Shown: one piece after another, positions 21,880 to 34,661 of the stretch
Numbering within the stretch: position 1 is the first letter of the stretch
Layout of the letters: every line of letters starts with the position of its first letter
Assembly (NCBI GenBank): GCA_007922225.1
Contig: ML679961.1
Span: 11,171,762 to 11,235,761, forward strand
Length of the DNA: 64,000 nt
Direction: 5' to 3'
Source of the DNA: Emydura subglobosa
Taxonomy: Eukaryota; Chordata; Testudines; Chelidae
Notes under the pieces: generated by a model
Databases searched by the model: none
Seen by the model: the letters and a program-made list of their open reading frames with translations, nothing else
Told to the model about the DNA's origin: nothing
Made by a program: the position numbers and the translations under genes

Positions 21880-22655
21880 CCCTAAAGGGCAGCCACAGTA
21901 CCAGATCAATATAAGTTTGGATCTTACCCAAAATACCACGCTGCCAGCCAATCCTTTAGTAACTAAACTAAAGGTTTATTGTCAAAGGAAAGAAACAAAC
22001 TCTAAGAGAAATGTTAAATGATTAAAGCAATCGGATACATACAAATGATTTAAAAGTCCACATACAGCAGGTTTTCATAAGAAGTGTGGAGCTTGCAAGC
22101 TTGTATAATCCCTCTGGTGTACATCCAGTACCTGGATGGGACTCAGTCCTTTGTGTCACAGCTTCAGTTGCAGATGAGTTGATTCAGAGGTAGGTGAAGC
22201 CTGAAGGCTAAAGACAAATTGGATGTGGTGTAGCTGCCTTTTATGTCCCTTTACCCTTTTCCATGCTGCTTGTGGAAATTTACAGAAATAAGATGGAGTC
22301 CAGGATCACATGAGTAACTCATCTGGTGACTTATAAGGTGTAGCCCCTGGGTTCTTTCCCTGGCTTATTGTACCTTTGAGTTCCCTTAATGGGCCATTAA
22401 GCAGCTAGTGCTGCAGCCATCCCGTCTGTTGCCCAGAAACACAGTACAGGTGGAAATACAGATATGCCTTACCTATTTATTTATTTACATTACAAATATG
22501 ACACACAAACAATATTATCATACTTAGTGAATTATAACCTTCTAACAGTATCTGACATGGCATATCTCATAAGAATTATTGTAACTTTGAAATATTGATG
22601 TTAAATAATATCAGAAATGGTCCCCCTAATCCAGTCAGCATCACAGAAGCACCAA
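21880..22655 (-). mobile_element. Solo LTR-like element, minus strand
   Basis: On the minus strand the 5' part (near 22655 downward) has the words GGGGACCATTTCTGATATT and AGATATGCCATGTCAG, resembling the starts of the LTR-like blocks at 3873 and 56995. A TATA-like CATAAAAGG lies at 22245-22237 and a polyadenylation signal AATAAA at 21980-21975, in correct order. The boundaries are approximate and no terminal duplication was found. No coding frame. Confidence 0.5.
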
Positions 22656-23218
22656 GAGATCCTCAGGACTGTTATTCTGAAAATGATTTGGGACTCTGTG
22701 GGTGCTGGCTGGCTCATATCTCTCTTTTTAGGGACTACGCAGGATGCCTGAGGCTCTCTGGTTGTCCTTCATCCCCATTCTCCAGGGGGAAGTCTAAAAA
22801 AAGGAAATAGAAAAACTTTTAAAACAAGCAGGCACTTGGATTTATCTGTTTTACTACACTCACTGCAAGAAGAAAAGCAGACACACTTTCCAGAGTACGC
22901 TTCCTTTCCGCCGTTACGATACTTGTCACAGATTCAAGCAGTAGCTACTACCAGAAGTAAATCTGTGAGTTGTGTCAGAGAGAAATCATTTCCAATCAAT
23001 ATTTTTCTGACCAGGTGGATTTATTGATTCTAATTCTCCAGTAGCGTGGCTCCACTAACTTCAATGGAGCTGCACCCTTTTCATGAGCTGAGAATCTGGC
23101 CAGTGTCAGTACAGGGTGGCGATCACTGGTGGACAAAGGTTTTGATTTAAATCCAAGAGTAATACTAGATAAAACCATTAAGAAGGTAGGTTTGCAGTGG
23201 CATATACAGATGCATGCG
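22656..23218. other. Unassigned with dispersed-repeat piece
   Basis: 23030-23110 contains CCACTAACTTCAATGGAGC, the commonest motif of the old palindromic repeats in this window. Nothing else recognised. Confidence 0.35.
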
Positions 23219-23511
23219 GGGCTGGATTTAGGGGCAGGCAACCCAGGCGACTCCGGGGGCACTGGGCTTAGGGTGCTGTTTTGGTTGTTAGAGACAAAAG
23301 GGAAAACAGAGTACAGATTTACAGATCCTAGCGTGCAAATTTATCATCTTCTGTGACAGGGATAAATCATGCATGCAAATCGTGCATCAAAGTCATGAAA
23401 AGGGCTACAGATGCAATAAAAATAAGGCATTCAAAAGTTGAACAAATGGGGGGGAGGAGAGACTGAAGACGCTTCTTGCCTGGGGTGCCATTTGATTTAG
23501 GACCAGCTCTG
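23219..23511. mobile_element. TIR MITE, imperfect ends
   Basis: Left end GGGGCTGGATTTAGG and right end GATTTAGGACCAGCTCTG are imperfectly complementary. The interior has GGGCACTGGGCTTAGGG and is non-coding. It resembles a MITE group related in its ends to the 13874 element, but the relation is not proven. Confidence 0.5.
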
Positions 23512-24440
23512 GTTGCATGGGAAATAGTCAGTAACTCCTGACACCAGAATCCACATTAATTCCTTATTGCCATGTGGTCTAGCCAAGGTGGAAACAAAAG
23601 CTGACTTCTATTTTCAGTTGCACACGGTACTTCAGTTGGCTTTACTGGGCACCAGACACATTTCCAAAAATAGAGTTTGACCCTGTTTGATGCAGTACAC
23701 AACAGCAGCCTGGCTCTAGCTTGTAGTGAATTTAGCAGGTGCTGAGTAGTAAATGACGGTTTAAGAAAAGGTATGAAATACTACAAGTCTGGTCCCTGCT
23801 GGAAATTCAGCATTTTTAAATGTTCACATCCAGGTTTAAATTATTTATTACTAAGATTTCTTAATATAGACTTCAGGAAGGAAAGTTATTTCAGCGAAGA
23901 AAATGATCCACTTTCAGTAGCACTTGCTTTGCCGACCGTACTTATATAGGACATTTAAGTCATCCATTTAACTTAAAGTGAAGGATTGCCTGCACATGCA
24001 AAATTGAAAACACTTTATTTTTAGGCTGGAGTGGCAGAACTTCAACCTGACAATGTAAAAAAAAACCCACTGATTTAATGACCACACGGTTTGGCCGAGC
24101 CAGCAGTTTGCCGACACTCCATCCACAGACATAAAGCGTCTGCTACTGAGCTTTCTCAGAGTGATTTTTTTTAACCCAGGAGTTTTAAATGCACCATATG
24201 GCAGACTTCAAGCCCAGATATAAGGAAACTGCTTCAATTACTATTAGTGTATTTATGCCGCTACTGCAAAAGTTAGCATTAAGGGCACACATTATTTGGT
24301 GTAAAAGTAAAAAAGAGGGGGATGAGACAGAGGGGGGGAAATGGGAAAAAGGCAGAGATGCAGAGGAATGACGCACCAAAGGGAAAGCTGAGAAATAGGG
24401 GTATTGATGGGAAAGGCAGCATGAAAGGAAAAGAAAGGAT
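23512..24440. other. Unassigned
   Basis: AT-rich DNA, nothing recognisable. Confidence 0.4.
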
Positions 24441-24655
24441 GGATTGTGCAATGTTTAAAGCACTGGGCTAGAACTTGGAAGATGTGACTTCAATTCCCTG
24501 CTCTGCCCCATCTGTAAAATGGGGGTCTCAGCACTTCCCTCCGTTGCAGGGGTGCTGTGCGGATAAATGAATACATGAAAGTTTGTGAAGTGCTTTGAGA
24601 GCTACCGATGGAAAAGTGCAATATAGCTACTAGGTATTATTATTCCTGGAGAGAA
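24441..24655 (+). mobile_element. MIR-like SINE, plus
   Basis: Phrases in order: GCACTGGGCTAGAACTTGG, TTCAATTCCCTGCTCTG, CCATCTGTAAAATGGGGG, GTGAAGTGCTTTGAGAGC, then GGTATTATTATTCC. This is the consensus order of the MIR-like reptile SINE. It is moderately diverged, with a small deletion between the head and the middle. Confidence 0.75.
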
Positions 24656-25490
24656 AGAGAAGCGAGGAGAGAAGGGGTGAAGAGAGGACCTCATGGAGGG
24701 TGGAACAGTGGTGCAGTGCTTGAGGGAAAGAATCTGGAGACAGTCTGCCTCTGGCGGTCAGAGGCAAAAGGATCTCTCCAAAACCTGAAGCCTCTCTGGA
24801 CTAAGGAGCTCTGCTCCTTCAAACAGCAAATCTATTAGTTTGGCTTGAGGCTCAGCAGAAATGGCCAAATTCAAGAGCCATTCAGATGCCCCAAAGGACA
24901 CAGCAGTGGCCAGAGACTTGGCAGCTGTATCAACTACATTACAGGAGGCCCTCCGAATATTTAAGGTCCTTCCGACCCTCCGTAAAACCTTCCCATGAAA
25001 TTTTGGAGCCGTGCTTATTTTTCACTGCAAAACAGGTGAAACCTTTAAAAGCCACTTTTGCTTGACCTTTCCAGCTTGCGGGGCAGTGGCAGTGGAAGGG
25101 CCCTGTATGAAATTTTCCCTACAGGCTGTGAAGTGGAGAGAAGGTAATGAAGAAACTGAGTCACGTATTATACAGCTGGCCCCCTTTTCCTTGGCCAGCT
25201 TTTCTCCCCTAATTCTGATGCAGTGTGGGCACAGACACACACACAAACACAAATGCATGCCTGGGTCTCACCAGTGGTCCACATCTGTTATGGAGGTGGG
25301 CTGTCTTTCCTGAGTCAACAAATTAAGTTGGCAATATATCAACTGCCAATGCTTTTGCCAACTTTGCATGAGGCAAAAGGGCTATTGGGGCAATGTGACG
25401 GAATTTAAGTCAGGCAAGCAAAGACAGAGCATCACACGGCAGCAGTCACATGACTGAAAAACCAGCAGAGTTCAGACAAGAGAATCTTTT
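24656..25490. other. Unassigned
   Basis: A short CA-rich run (25227-25250) only. No gene. Confidence 0.4.
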
Positions 25491-25775
25491 CACAATTCAT
25501 AGATTCCAAGGCCAGAAGGGATTATGATGATCAGCCAGCCTGACCTCCTGCATAACACAGGCCAGCAAACCTCATCCAGGGATTCCTGCCTCAAACCCAA
25601 GATTTGTGGTTGAACTAGAGCATCTATTTTAAAAAGATCATTGGTCTTGATCTGAAGAGTCCAAGGGACGGAGAGTTACACACACACGGTAAAACATCTT
25701 CAGCAGTAGCTGTAATAGGTACACCAGCCTATTCTCCACTGGCTCCCAAAGTGTTCCTAAAGACTTACTAAGTCT
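25491..25775 (-). mobile_element. CR1/L3-like LINE 3' end, minus
   Basis: Plus-strand words ATAGATTCCAAGGCCAGAAG, GACCTCCTGCATAACACAGG and TCTTGATCTGAAGAG are the complement of a reptile CR1-type 3' end. A second copy of the same subfamily lies at 59218-59340. Truncated, no ORF. Confidence 0.75.
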
Positions 25776-28700
25776 TACTAGGGCATGTACATTACACAGA
25801 GTGTCACAGGAGTGCTGATGGTGATTCACAAAAAGGATAAGACAACAAAACTCAGGCAGGAACAACAGAATTAGACAGACCTTCCTGCCAGGTCCCCAGC
25901 CATGCTTCTTTTCCTTGGTTGTAAATTTGTAGTCAAAGCATAACCAAAATTGACTGCACACTCAGACAGTCACAGGCTGCACTGGGCACACTGTCACAAA
26001 CCTACCTAAAGGACTTTATATTAAATTGGTACATTGCCCTCCTAAATAGCTTACAGTCATCAGAGGGCATTCAAATCGGCCCCATCTGGGGAGGACAGAA
26101 CAATCTTACATCTTATGTCTTTTCAACCCAAACAAACAAGGTATTTCTTTTACGTGTGCTTTACTGTGTCTCTTGCTGATAATGACTTAAGATTTAGAGC
26201 CCCTATTGGAAATTTCAGTAAAGTCTATATGAATAATTCAGCGGGTCTCTGTTGGTTTCTTCTGGTCTCTCCTGGTTTCATTTGGAGAATCAAAGTCCTG
26301 AGTAACCAGGAGCTCAACAGATCTGTTGCTTTGTTCAAAAACTAAAACTGGCCAACAGGAAACATTTGCAATCGGAATTTCCACTGTGGAGTGGTTAAAA
26401 TCCTGTAAACAGCATAAAAGGTCAAATGCTTCCTTACATATTTTACTCTCTCTCTATCTAACATATCTCTATAAACTTCAAGACATTAGAACACACAGAG
26501 TACTCTCAGAGTGGGCGGAACTACATTATACACTTTCCACATCCAAGTGGGTTACTGCACTCCAGGTTAATGTCCTCCTCTCACTGGTAAATCCCCAAAT
26601 ATTTTTTCTTTTCACCTTTAAATAATTCTTGCCCTGCTTCTAGTGGAATAAAATTGAGAAATGTGCAGATCCCGGCCTGACCCATTCAAAGCTGCTCATA
26701 AAAGCATGCAGTAAGCCAGCCTCAGCAATGCAAATAAAAAAGGTGTACTAAGATCAGCCTCAATATAGCAAAACTACATATACATCTACTGAGAGGGAAC
26801 CTCTAAAGATTTTAGGTCTGATTTTCCACTGCTGTCACCTTGTGCGGCCAATTACACCTGCGCAAAGTACATCAAAGCTAACAGCAAATCAGAACAGTCC
26901 CTTTTCACACCCGCTTTGCTCATGTGTAATTGACCACACGAGGTGCCAGCCATGGAGGTTCAGATTCGGATGTACAGTTTAAGACTGGGATTGTCAAAAG
27001 TGCTAACCCTGTTCCTATTGAATTCAACAGTATAACTTCCAGCACAGAGCTGCTCCCTGCTGCCTGCTCACAGGGCATGGGGTTCTTACATTCCTTCTTC
27101 CTGCAAAGGAACTAAATTATATATGAATCAAAAACAAACACAGCTGCAACCTTCGAACAATCATAATTTGTTGCGCTGGTTCTATCACAGCAACCTCGGA
27201 GTTACTTAGCTCAATGAGTTCTCCGTTTATAGCAACGGTGACTGTATTAGGATGCAGCCAAAACAACCACAAGAAATACTAATCAGAAGGGTAAAAAACC
27301 TATTGAATCTGTGGAAGCTAATAGATCTTCCTCCCACATCCAGCCAGGCTAGTGAGCAGAAAGCATGGGTGGGACACAGCCCCACAGAAGAACATCGCTG
27401 ACATCTAGGTTCTCAGGTCAACCAAGTTGGTTCTCAGAATAATAAATCTCAATGCCTTTGGCACGGCTCTTCCATCTAGATGAGCTTGTGGGAAACCCAA
27501 TAATTCACACCCATAGAGACACATGACATTTTTATTAGGCAATATTTAATCTAATTTAAAGCAGCTGATGGCACAAAAAAATGCAGCCCGTTATCCAACT
27601 GCCTGGAAATTTGCTGATCTGGATTAAATGGAATCCAAATTCAAACTCTCTCTGGTTTTGGATTCGCAGAAACCAACATAATTTAAAAAGAGATCGCTGA
27701 GTTGCACACGTGGCAGTTTCTAAGCCTCTGCAGAGCCATGCTGGGCTTGTCTGCTGAACCATCTTCTGCTTACGTGCTAGAACCATGCCTAAAGAAGCAG
27801 GATAACGATTCATAGGAGCAGGTGCATCTATGAGAGAGATAAGAGGCTGAAATGCCTTTCTCTGAGGGAGTGAGGGGCAATACAGAAAGATCCTGTAGGG
27901 ATAATGCCATAAAGTGTTGAGAGATAGGAGAAAATTTAGGCTGTGGTTTGTTCCGTCATAGTTAGCTGGGATAGCAATAAAGCCATCCCATAAGGAAACA
28001 AGTTGGTTTTCACTATATACTGTGTGGATGCTTTACTAGGAGCAGGATGTGAGCTCCGTCTGTTCACACCCAGTCACAGAGATGGAACAAATCCCAAAAC
28101 CTTTAAGTTGCATCTCCCTTCTCAACCTTTGGTCATTCAGATCAAATGGGACCCAGATCTGAAGCACAGCTGATTTGAGGCTTGCTTTTGCAAAGCCAAA
28201 ACATATCCTCCTTGGGCCATCTCTTAATTTCAAGCTGGGTTGATTCCCCTGCTCACAGGCAGGTTTCAGCAGGCTACTTGTATCCAGCTGGCTACACTCA
28301 ACTTATGACCATAAAACTCAATTAAGGAGAAAATATGCATGTTCAAAATTTTTATGTTGCTTCCTATGAAGGCACTCTTAACTTAAAGGGAAACTTCAGT
28401 AACTCGTTAAAATAGCTTAGATCCAAATCATGCAGTCCTTATTATGGATTAGAGCCCTGCAGATGAGAATGCAGGAGTGCATTATTGGACAGTAGTCTAA
28501 ACCCTGATCTCGACCTCCCTCAGAAATAACCAAATCTTCAGAGACTCCAAACTCATTGGCAGAAAGTAACTACACCAGGGACAGCAATGAGCAGAAAACA
28601 GCACGGGAAGCAGCAGGATGGCATTGTATTGGGTCTGATGAGCATGTTTACTGCTTGAGGAGATGAACTGTCAAAGAGATGAGCTGCCTGTAGACAGGCA

Positions 28701-28830
28701 TCACGTGATCTCCCACGTTCATAAGAGATATGGGGGATCACGTGATATGAACATTCTACATGGCAATATTGGAAATGCGACTCCTCAGTATTCCACTTTT
28801 AGCTCGTGTTTTCTACGCAGAATAATTTGC
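25776..28830. other. Mostly unassigned
   Basis: 26810-26940 is a dispersed repeat piece (AGGTCTGATTTTCCACTGC and a later TGTAATTGACC). No gene-like frame is supported. Confidence 0.35.
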
Positions 28831-29130
28831 AACCAGGATTAATAAAGACCATTATTGTAACCCGCTTTGACTATGTCACAATTACTGGCATATCCTCTTC
28901 TAGCTTCTCTCGGTGGCAAGCTGCGCAAGACAGAACTAGCCCAGGAAAGTTCATTAACCCATTAGCGGCCAGATTTTCCAAAAAGAGTTCTGGGCCAGAT
29001 TTTTCACTGCGCAGCCTCCATAACAGAGTCCAGATTTTCCAATCATCTCCACTCCCAATAAATAAAGACCCCGTAGCTGCCATTCTAATGCTTACAGCCA
29101 GATTTTTCATAAGAGCTCAGCAACCGAGGG
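28831..29130. repeat. Repeat with four CCAGATTTT units
   Basis: GCCAGATTTT, GCCAGATTTTT, TCCAGATTTTCC and GCCAGATTTTTC occur within 28968-29108 at intervals of about 31, 42 and 69 bp. Between them are linkers such as GAGTTCTGG and AGAGCTCAGCA. This is a decayed non-coding dispersed repeat class of amniotes, with an internal tandem character. Confidence 0.55.
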
Positions 29131-31394
29131 GCTGAAATCTATAGCCCTTTTTTCTTAGCGTCTAAAACTCTGGTTCCAGGTTGTGGCTGTTGGTCAGTTT
29201 TGAATATGTGGCCATAAAAGCATTGGAACCTCACACCAGAGGATACAGAAACCATCATGTCAGTTTCTAAGATGTCAGGGAAGAGAAAGTTACCATCACA
29301 TATTGTAGCTTTGTGAATGATTCTACCGTTCTACATTTACCCAGCGTTGCACGGTTCAGCAGTTGGCAGAAGGGAGAATACAAAAATCACATCTTGTCAC
29401 CTGAGCACGGCTGGTAAAAAACACACTTGAAAGCTTCAGCGTTTTTCTGCTAGTCAAAAAGGCCTGATGGTCTTGTCTTGGTGTAAGCTGGGAGACTACT
29501 CACCGAAATGTGTCCAAAAGGAAGGAAGCATTTAGACACTTCGAGGAGTACAACGTGGAAATATGCAGCAGCAGCAACAGCAACATCTAGAGTGTGACTA
29601 GTCTGGTGCTGCAGCCAGAGACAGTCTCCTGGGATGGGCGGATGGGGTTCAGGCAAACTGCTGATGAGCCGGTGGCTGAAAAGCTTGGCTCCGTATCTAA
29701 TGTTGGTCAGCCCTTCCCCACTGCACAGCCCCCTTCCTCCCGGCTGGGGACGAGGAAGGACCCTGAACCAGGAAGTGGCCTGTCTCTGTTGGGAAGCTGC
29801 AACAGCATGGTTAGCCAGCGAGGAGCTGCTGCGAAGCCGGATGCAGAGAGGAACCCCCACGAACTGAATACAGAGCCACGCACGGAGCGGGGGCGGGGGC
29901 TGCTGGACATTGCAGCTGGGTGGGGGTTTGTGTGCAGTTTATGGGGGAGCAGCAGGATCTGGGCAAGGGGTCCAGGCAGAGGGGCCCCAGTGAGGCACAC
30001 CAGGTAGTGATCCCAGCCTGGAAATCTGCCAACTCCTATTTGCTTGGGACTGGATTGGAGAGGGCACCCCAGCCAGAAGAGCCCTGGCTCTCGACTGGAC
30101 TGCACCAGTGACCCAAGCAAGAAACCCTGTTGCACACTTTGAATTGCAACTCTTTCACCTCTGGGCCGAGGGTGATCGGCAACCTTCCCCTCTCCCGCCA
30201 GCCCTAGTGAAATATCCTTTCACTTCGCCACGTGACCCTTCAGGGCTAGCACTTATAGGACCCACAGTACTTGCCTCTGAGTCACAGTCCACCCGGCACC
30301 TGGGTTAGTGTACGCAGATACACCTGGGTTAGAGGGTGGGGGTACTCAAGCACTGAGCAGCCCCAGTAACTATACTGGTGGTAGCTGTGGGATTCCAATT
30401 GGCAAATTTGCCTGGCAGGAGTTAAGGGTACGAAAGTCTAGCTGTGGGCGGAAATGAATAAGCTGGGTGAAGAAAGGGTTCCCCTGAGTCCCAGGAACAG
30501 AAATAGACAAGGCAGGGCAGTTAGAATAGTTACAACAGCAGGAATAACCTTTCGTGCTGTGAATTTGCTTTCTCTTTCAGCTGAAACTAGGAAATAGGGT
30601 TATGAGCACAAAAAGCGGGGGCAGGGGAGGCAGAATGCTTGCTGCACCTCCAAAAAGGTACAATATTCAACCAAAATTAACACACATCCTCTCTGAAATC
30701 CAGGAAAGTATTTTTTCGAATTGTTGCACGTATCCATGGCTCCTTGCTTTGGTCTGGAAGCAAAAATACAGCAAGGAAAGTTATTCTCACAGCCTTTCGA
30801 ATCTGCCTGAAACCAGGAATTACTGGAAGTGATGTGACGTTTCCAGACTGAATTTTCTCTTTGGTGTTTTACACAGTAACCTGTGATTTCAGTGAGGAAA
30901 AGCAAAAGGGAAGGGTGCTTGTTGGGTACTGTGGATAGCAGCTTTATCTTGCTAGTTAACCACAGAACGACTTAGAGTCCAGGTTCCTAATATTAAAAAT
31001 ATAACATTAAATTGGAGGGAAAAAAAGTTTGGTTTTCTTTTGGGGGAAAAAAAAAAGGAGTCAGGGTGGTGGGAAGAAAATAGCCAGCAGACAAAGAAAG
31101 CTTAGTATCTATGATCCCTTTCCCCACTGGTTCAAACAGGTATTTTATTTGGGGGTTCTTTTTGTTCTATCACTTCACAGCAGAAATAGAGAAGCACAAA
31201 CTGTAGCATTTAGCTTCTGTCCAGCGGTCAGGATGGTGAAGAATCACACTGCCCCACTGGGAGCTGTGCTGATTTCCATGGAGTTACAGCATCTTAGATA
31301 TGGTGTAGTAGCAGATTATGCTGACTGCTGTCGTTAAATAGATCTCAAGAGAGCAAGAAGTCAGAAATCAAATCCCTCTCACCTCCCTCTGAGT
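29131..31394. other. Unassigned, GC-rich part 29590-30310
   Basis: Frames over 130 codons lie on both strands at 29450-30135, in a GC-rich patch that is not a dense CpG island. I could not relate them to any protein. A weak splice-like pair at 30580 and 30657 is not convincing. The rest is AT-rich. Confidence 0.35.
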
Positions 31395-31692
31395 GGATTA
31401 TTGCTAATCCTCACAATGCTATCGCAAGTCTTACAATATCTGGAGTTTCCCTTAAAGCCCCAGTTTCTGGAGGTATGTGTCGTGAGACTCTCAGCTTTCA
31501 TTAGGATTGAAAAAGAACATTTATAGCCCTCATGGCTGAGGAGGGCTAGGAAATATGAACTCTCAGGGCTCAAAAAACAGAAAGCCAAATTGAAATATTT
31601 ATTATTTTGTAAGATCTTGTCATTTTTAAACCAATTTCAAGATTTTGGGGGCTTGACTTGTGGTTTTTGAACACTCGGGGTTGGCAATGCTG
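31395..31692. mobile_element. TIR MITE of the GTTGCCAAC family, diverged
   Basis: The left end is eroded (GATTATTGCTAATCC). CTTAAAGCCCCAGTTTCTGG and the right end GGGTTGGCAATGCTG show membership of the family at 9817-10128. Non-coding. Confidence 0.6.
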
Positions 31693-32580
31693 GTAGATCC
31701 TTTGCCATCTTCCACAATTTGAGCAGAATGAACCTAATCACCTAAATGGAGAAACAAACACCAACTGGGAACAGAGCGAAAGGGGGAACAAAGAAGGAAC
31801 AAATTGTCCAATAAGAAAGCAAGCAGCCCTAAAAGTTCTGGCTGGGAGCACATACTCTGGTGAGCCTGCTGCTAGAGCAGCAGAGCCCCTCAGAAAAGTT
31901 TTGTTTTGGTTAAAATGTACTGGGAGTTCATCAATGTTTATTAAAAAATAAATAAAAGGGTGAAAAAAATCAGTAAAAAACAAAACTGAAGGGCCAGCGC
32001 ACGGGGAGCTGAAGGGTGCCCAGTCCTACCGTTAAAATAAACAATGCTTTGGTTTGAAGAAGGCTGTCTGGTCAGTGTATACGCCACTGGTCACAGACTC
32101 CTGAGGGAAGAATCACAGATATCCAAACGCAGCTGGGCCTGCTGGGTGAGCACAGTTGATACACAGGGTGTTATGGCCCAGGGCCCAGTCTAAGAGTGGG
32201 AGAATTGTGAGATTCCACCCCAGCAGGGATAAAGGCCCAAGACCTGACACAGAGGAGATGCATTTGGAGAGACCAGGAGGGCAAACTGGGGCAGCTAAAT
32301 CAGTAACCGTGACACTGATCATCCATACCCACCAATCTATTCACTGGAAAACACACACAAGTCAAGGGTGGAGGATAGGTAACAGGCATCACAACTAAGG
32401 TCAGAGAGCTTCAGCAAAGTCATCCAATCACACATGTGGCTCCAGTTCATCAGATTATATGTTTCTGAAGCCAGCACAATGGAATTTATTCTGAAAGAAA
32501 AGGATGAGAGATCGCAGAAGGAGTAATTCCTCCTACTGCGAACCATTCTATTTCAACACCACGAGCTTTTATTAGTAGAA
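31693..32580. other. Unassigned
   Basis: 32040-32330 has a GC-richer stretch (AGGGATAAAGGCCCAAGACC, CAGTAACCGTGACACTG) that may be a retroelement remnant, but I cannot place it. No gene. Confidence 0.35.
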
Positions 32581-32808
32581 ATGAAGGCTGGGCCAGTGGT
32601 TACAGCATTAGTCTAGGATATGAGTGATCCCGGTTCAAGTCTCTCCTCTACCACAGATTTCTAGTGAGGCACAGCACTTAGTCTGCTTGTGCCTCAGTTT
32701 CCCCACCCAAAAATGGGATTACCACCTATCCCGCAGGGATGTTGTAAGGCTAAATACGTTAAAAAGATTGCAAGGCCCCATAAGTACGTTGGAATGATAT
32801 TACTTACT
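32581..32808 (+). mobile_element. tRNA-derived SINE, plus
   Basis: The head GGGCCAGTGGTTACAGC (A-box-like) and CCCGGTTCAAGTCTC (B-box-like, about 32629-32643) are followed by CTTGTGCCTCAGTTTCC, CCAAAAATGGGATTACC and a worn 3' end. It is the same broad class as 732-1013, in opposite orientation. Confidence 0.75.
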
Positions 32809-34134
32809 AGCATCAAGAGACCACTATATCAATACCACTCCAAGCAAGACCTAATCAAAGGAGGGGGCGATGATGAGCTTTTTTCCACCACTACAGTACA
32901 ATTTAACGTTTTCCACCTCTGTTCCCCATCCACCAGAAGAAACAGATTGGGAAATAGCAGTAAAAGTAAATTGGGAAGTAGCAGAAGAGATTGCCTTTGA
33001 CCTGAAGCTCTAATCTGCTGGCTTTATCAATCAACAACATTTCCTCCCAAGCAGAAAATGTTTTGCAGTATTGCTCACGCCTCATATTTGTAACAGCTTA
33101 CTCATCAAAACAGCCAGGCCTTCAGACACATCCAGGGTAAAGCCATGTGTTTGGTTAACGTTACGAACAAGCAGCCAAATGATTGGGCGGGGGAGATATT
33201 TATTTTCAGCCCCGTTTCTGGGTCTGACACCAGCTGTGTAACTGTCACCTCTAAGCAGCCATTGGCAGCAGCACCCGCTAGAGAAGCCACTGCAACCAAG
33301 TAGCATATTTCCCACAAAGGCACACAGCTGGGAGCCTTCCAGACCAGCTGAAATGTCTGCTTGCCATTTGGATCACTTCGCCAAGTCTTGCTTTTGGCTT
33401 CTTTGTCGCAATGCAACAAAAAAAGACTTAAAAAACCCAGGTCACCTCTACTGCTCCATCCATTGCAATTTGATTTGATTACGCAATATTTCCTAGTGGT
33501 AGTAACAAGTGGCCCAGAATCTGCTTTCACAGACACTGGTCCAATCCCATGTGGTCACACCAGTAGAAAGCCAGAGTCCTGCAAAACACTCATGGCCTGT
33601 TTCAATGCCCTTAAATCAGTGAGAATCTTTCAATAGCCCTTAAATCGGTGCTTAATTTTAACCATGTGAACAGTGAAGTCAATAGGCCACTTAGACTTTA
33701 AAATTAAGCCTGGGCTTCCATGCTTCCCTAGATCAAGTCCACAAGGAAAGCCGAATTTGAGTCTATGTTGTAAGGTGTGTAATGCAAATTTGGCATCCAC
33801 TGCAAGCGTTTACGAAAGCTGACGAGATGCTTCCCCACGCCCAGCTAAGTGAAATCCTCCTCCTCTTCAACAGCTCACTCTCTTTACTCTGTGGCCCAAC
33901 ACATCCTTGATCAGAGAGTAACGACCACCGGGCATTATAATGATGTTGTACAGTCTGGGGAAGGGCGATTCTGTCTATGCTGGAATCACTCTTGAAAGCC
34001 TCTCGATTGCCTACCTGGTGGTGCGACACCCATCTAGGCTGCTACTCTGAGCACACCAGCTCAAGCAGAGTTAGTGCATCCGCCTACTCGAGCTGGGAGG
34101 CATGCTCCCAGCAGTTGGACAAACGTACCCTAAG
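32809..34134. other. Unassigned
   Basis: No gene or repeat confidently recognised. Confidence 0.4.
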
Positions 34135-34402
34135 GCCTGACCCATGCCTAAAACACAGGTCGACCTAGCTGCATTGCTCAGGCTGTACCAAATTCACACC
34201 CATGAGAGACGTCGTTAAGCCAACCTAAGCCCCGGTATAGACACTACGAGGTCAATGGAAGAATTCTTGTCAACCTAGTTATTGCCTGTCGGGAGAGGAG
34301 GGTGGCTTAATTACTACAGTGATGGAAAAACCCCTTCACGGCTGGAGCAAGTGTCCATACTGCAGCTGCACTGCTGTAGTGTTTGTAGTGTAGACACAGC
34401 CT
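34135..34402. mobile_element. Harbinger-type MITE
   Basis: Contains CAGGTCGACCTAGCTGC, GCATTGCTCAGG, GACGTCGTTAAGCCAACC and CAATGGAAGAATTC, with the right tip TGTAGTGTAGACACAGCC. This is a Harbinger-type MITE related to 12985-13210. Its left tip has decayed. It abuts the PLE piece that follows. Confidence 0.65.
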
Positions 34403-34424
34403 TGGAAACCTGATCCATTTGCTC

Positions 34425-34661
34425 TCCTCTGATACCATTAACACCTCTTTAGTCATAGGACAAAGGAGGGTTAGTGGGTTATAGATCGTTGTAACATAAA
34501 ACCAGTAACCCTTTTGAGTCTATGATATTCAGTGTCTAGCAGCTCCCAGGCACATCTTTTGAAGGTGTTGTGCAGGACGAGGACTGAGAGGTCAGATCTG
34601 GTGTGACTGTTTTGTGAACAGTGTTTTTGTCTTTTATCTTTTTTCTCTCATTCAAAAGGGG
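34425..34661 (-). pseudogene. Penelope-like element ORF C-terminal fragment
   Basis: On the minus strand the translation includes the pieces DKRQKH, LSVLVLHNTFK and AWELLDT, which is how the C-terminal side (GIY-YIG end and beyond) of a reptile PLE protein reads. Stops interrupt it. It ends exactly where the LTR-like block begins at 34662. The reverse-transcriptase side of a PLE in the same orientation is at 35690-36500, so the LTR-like block probably split one PLE. Confidence 0.6.

Noticed and set aside
29450..30135. Frames of 136-142 codons on both strands
   Set aside because: Both strands are open in the same GC-rich patch; no recognisable domain or CpG-island promoter.
30581..30657. Possible exon after TTTCTCTTTCAG
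   Set aside because: Good acceptor but a weak donor (GTACAA) and low-complexity Gly/Arg peptide.
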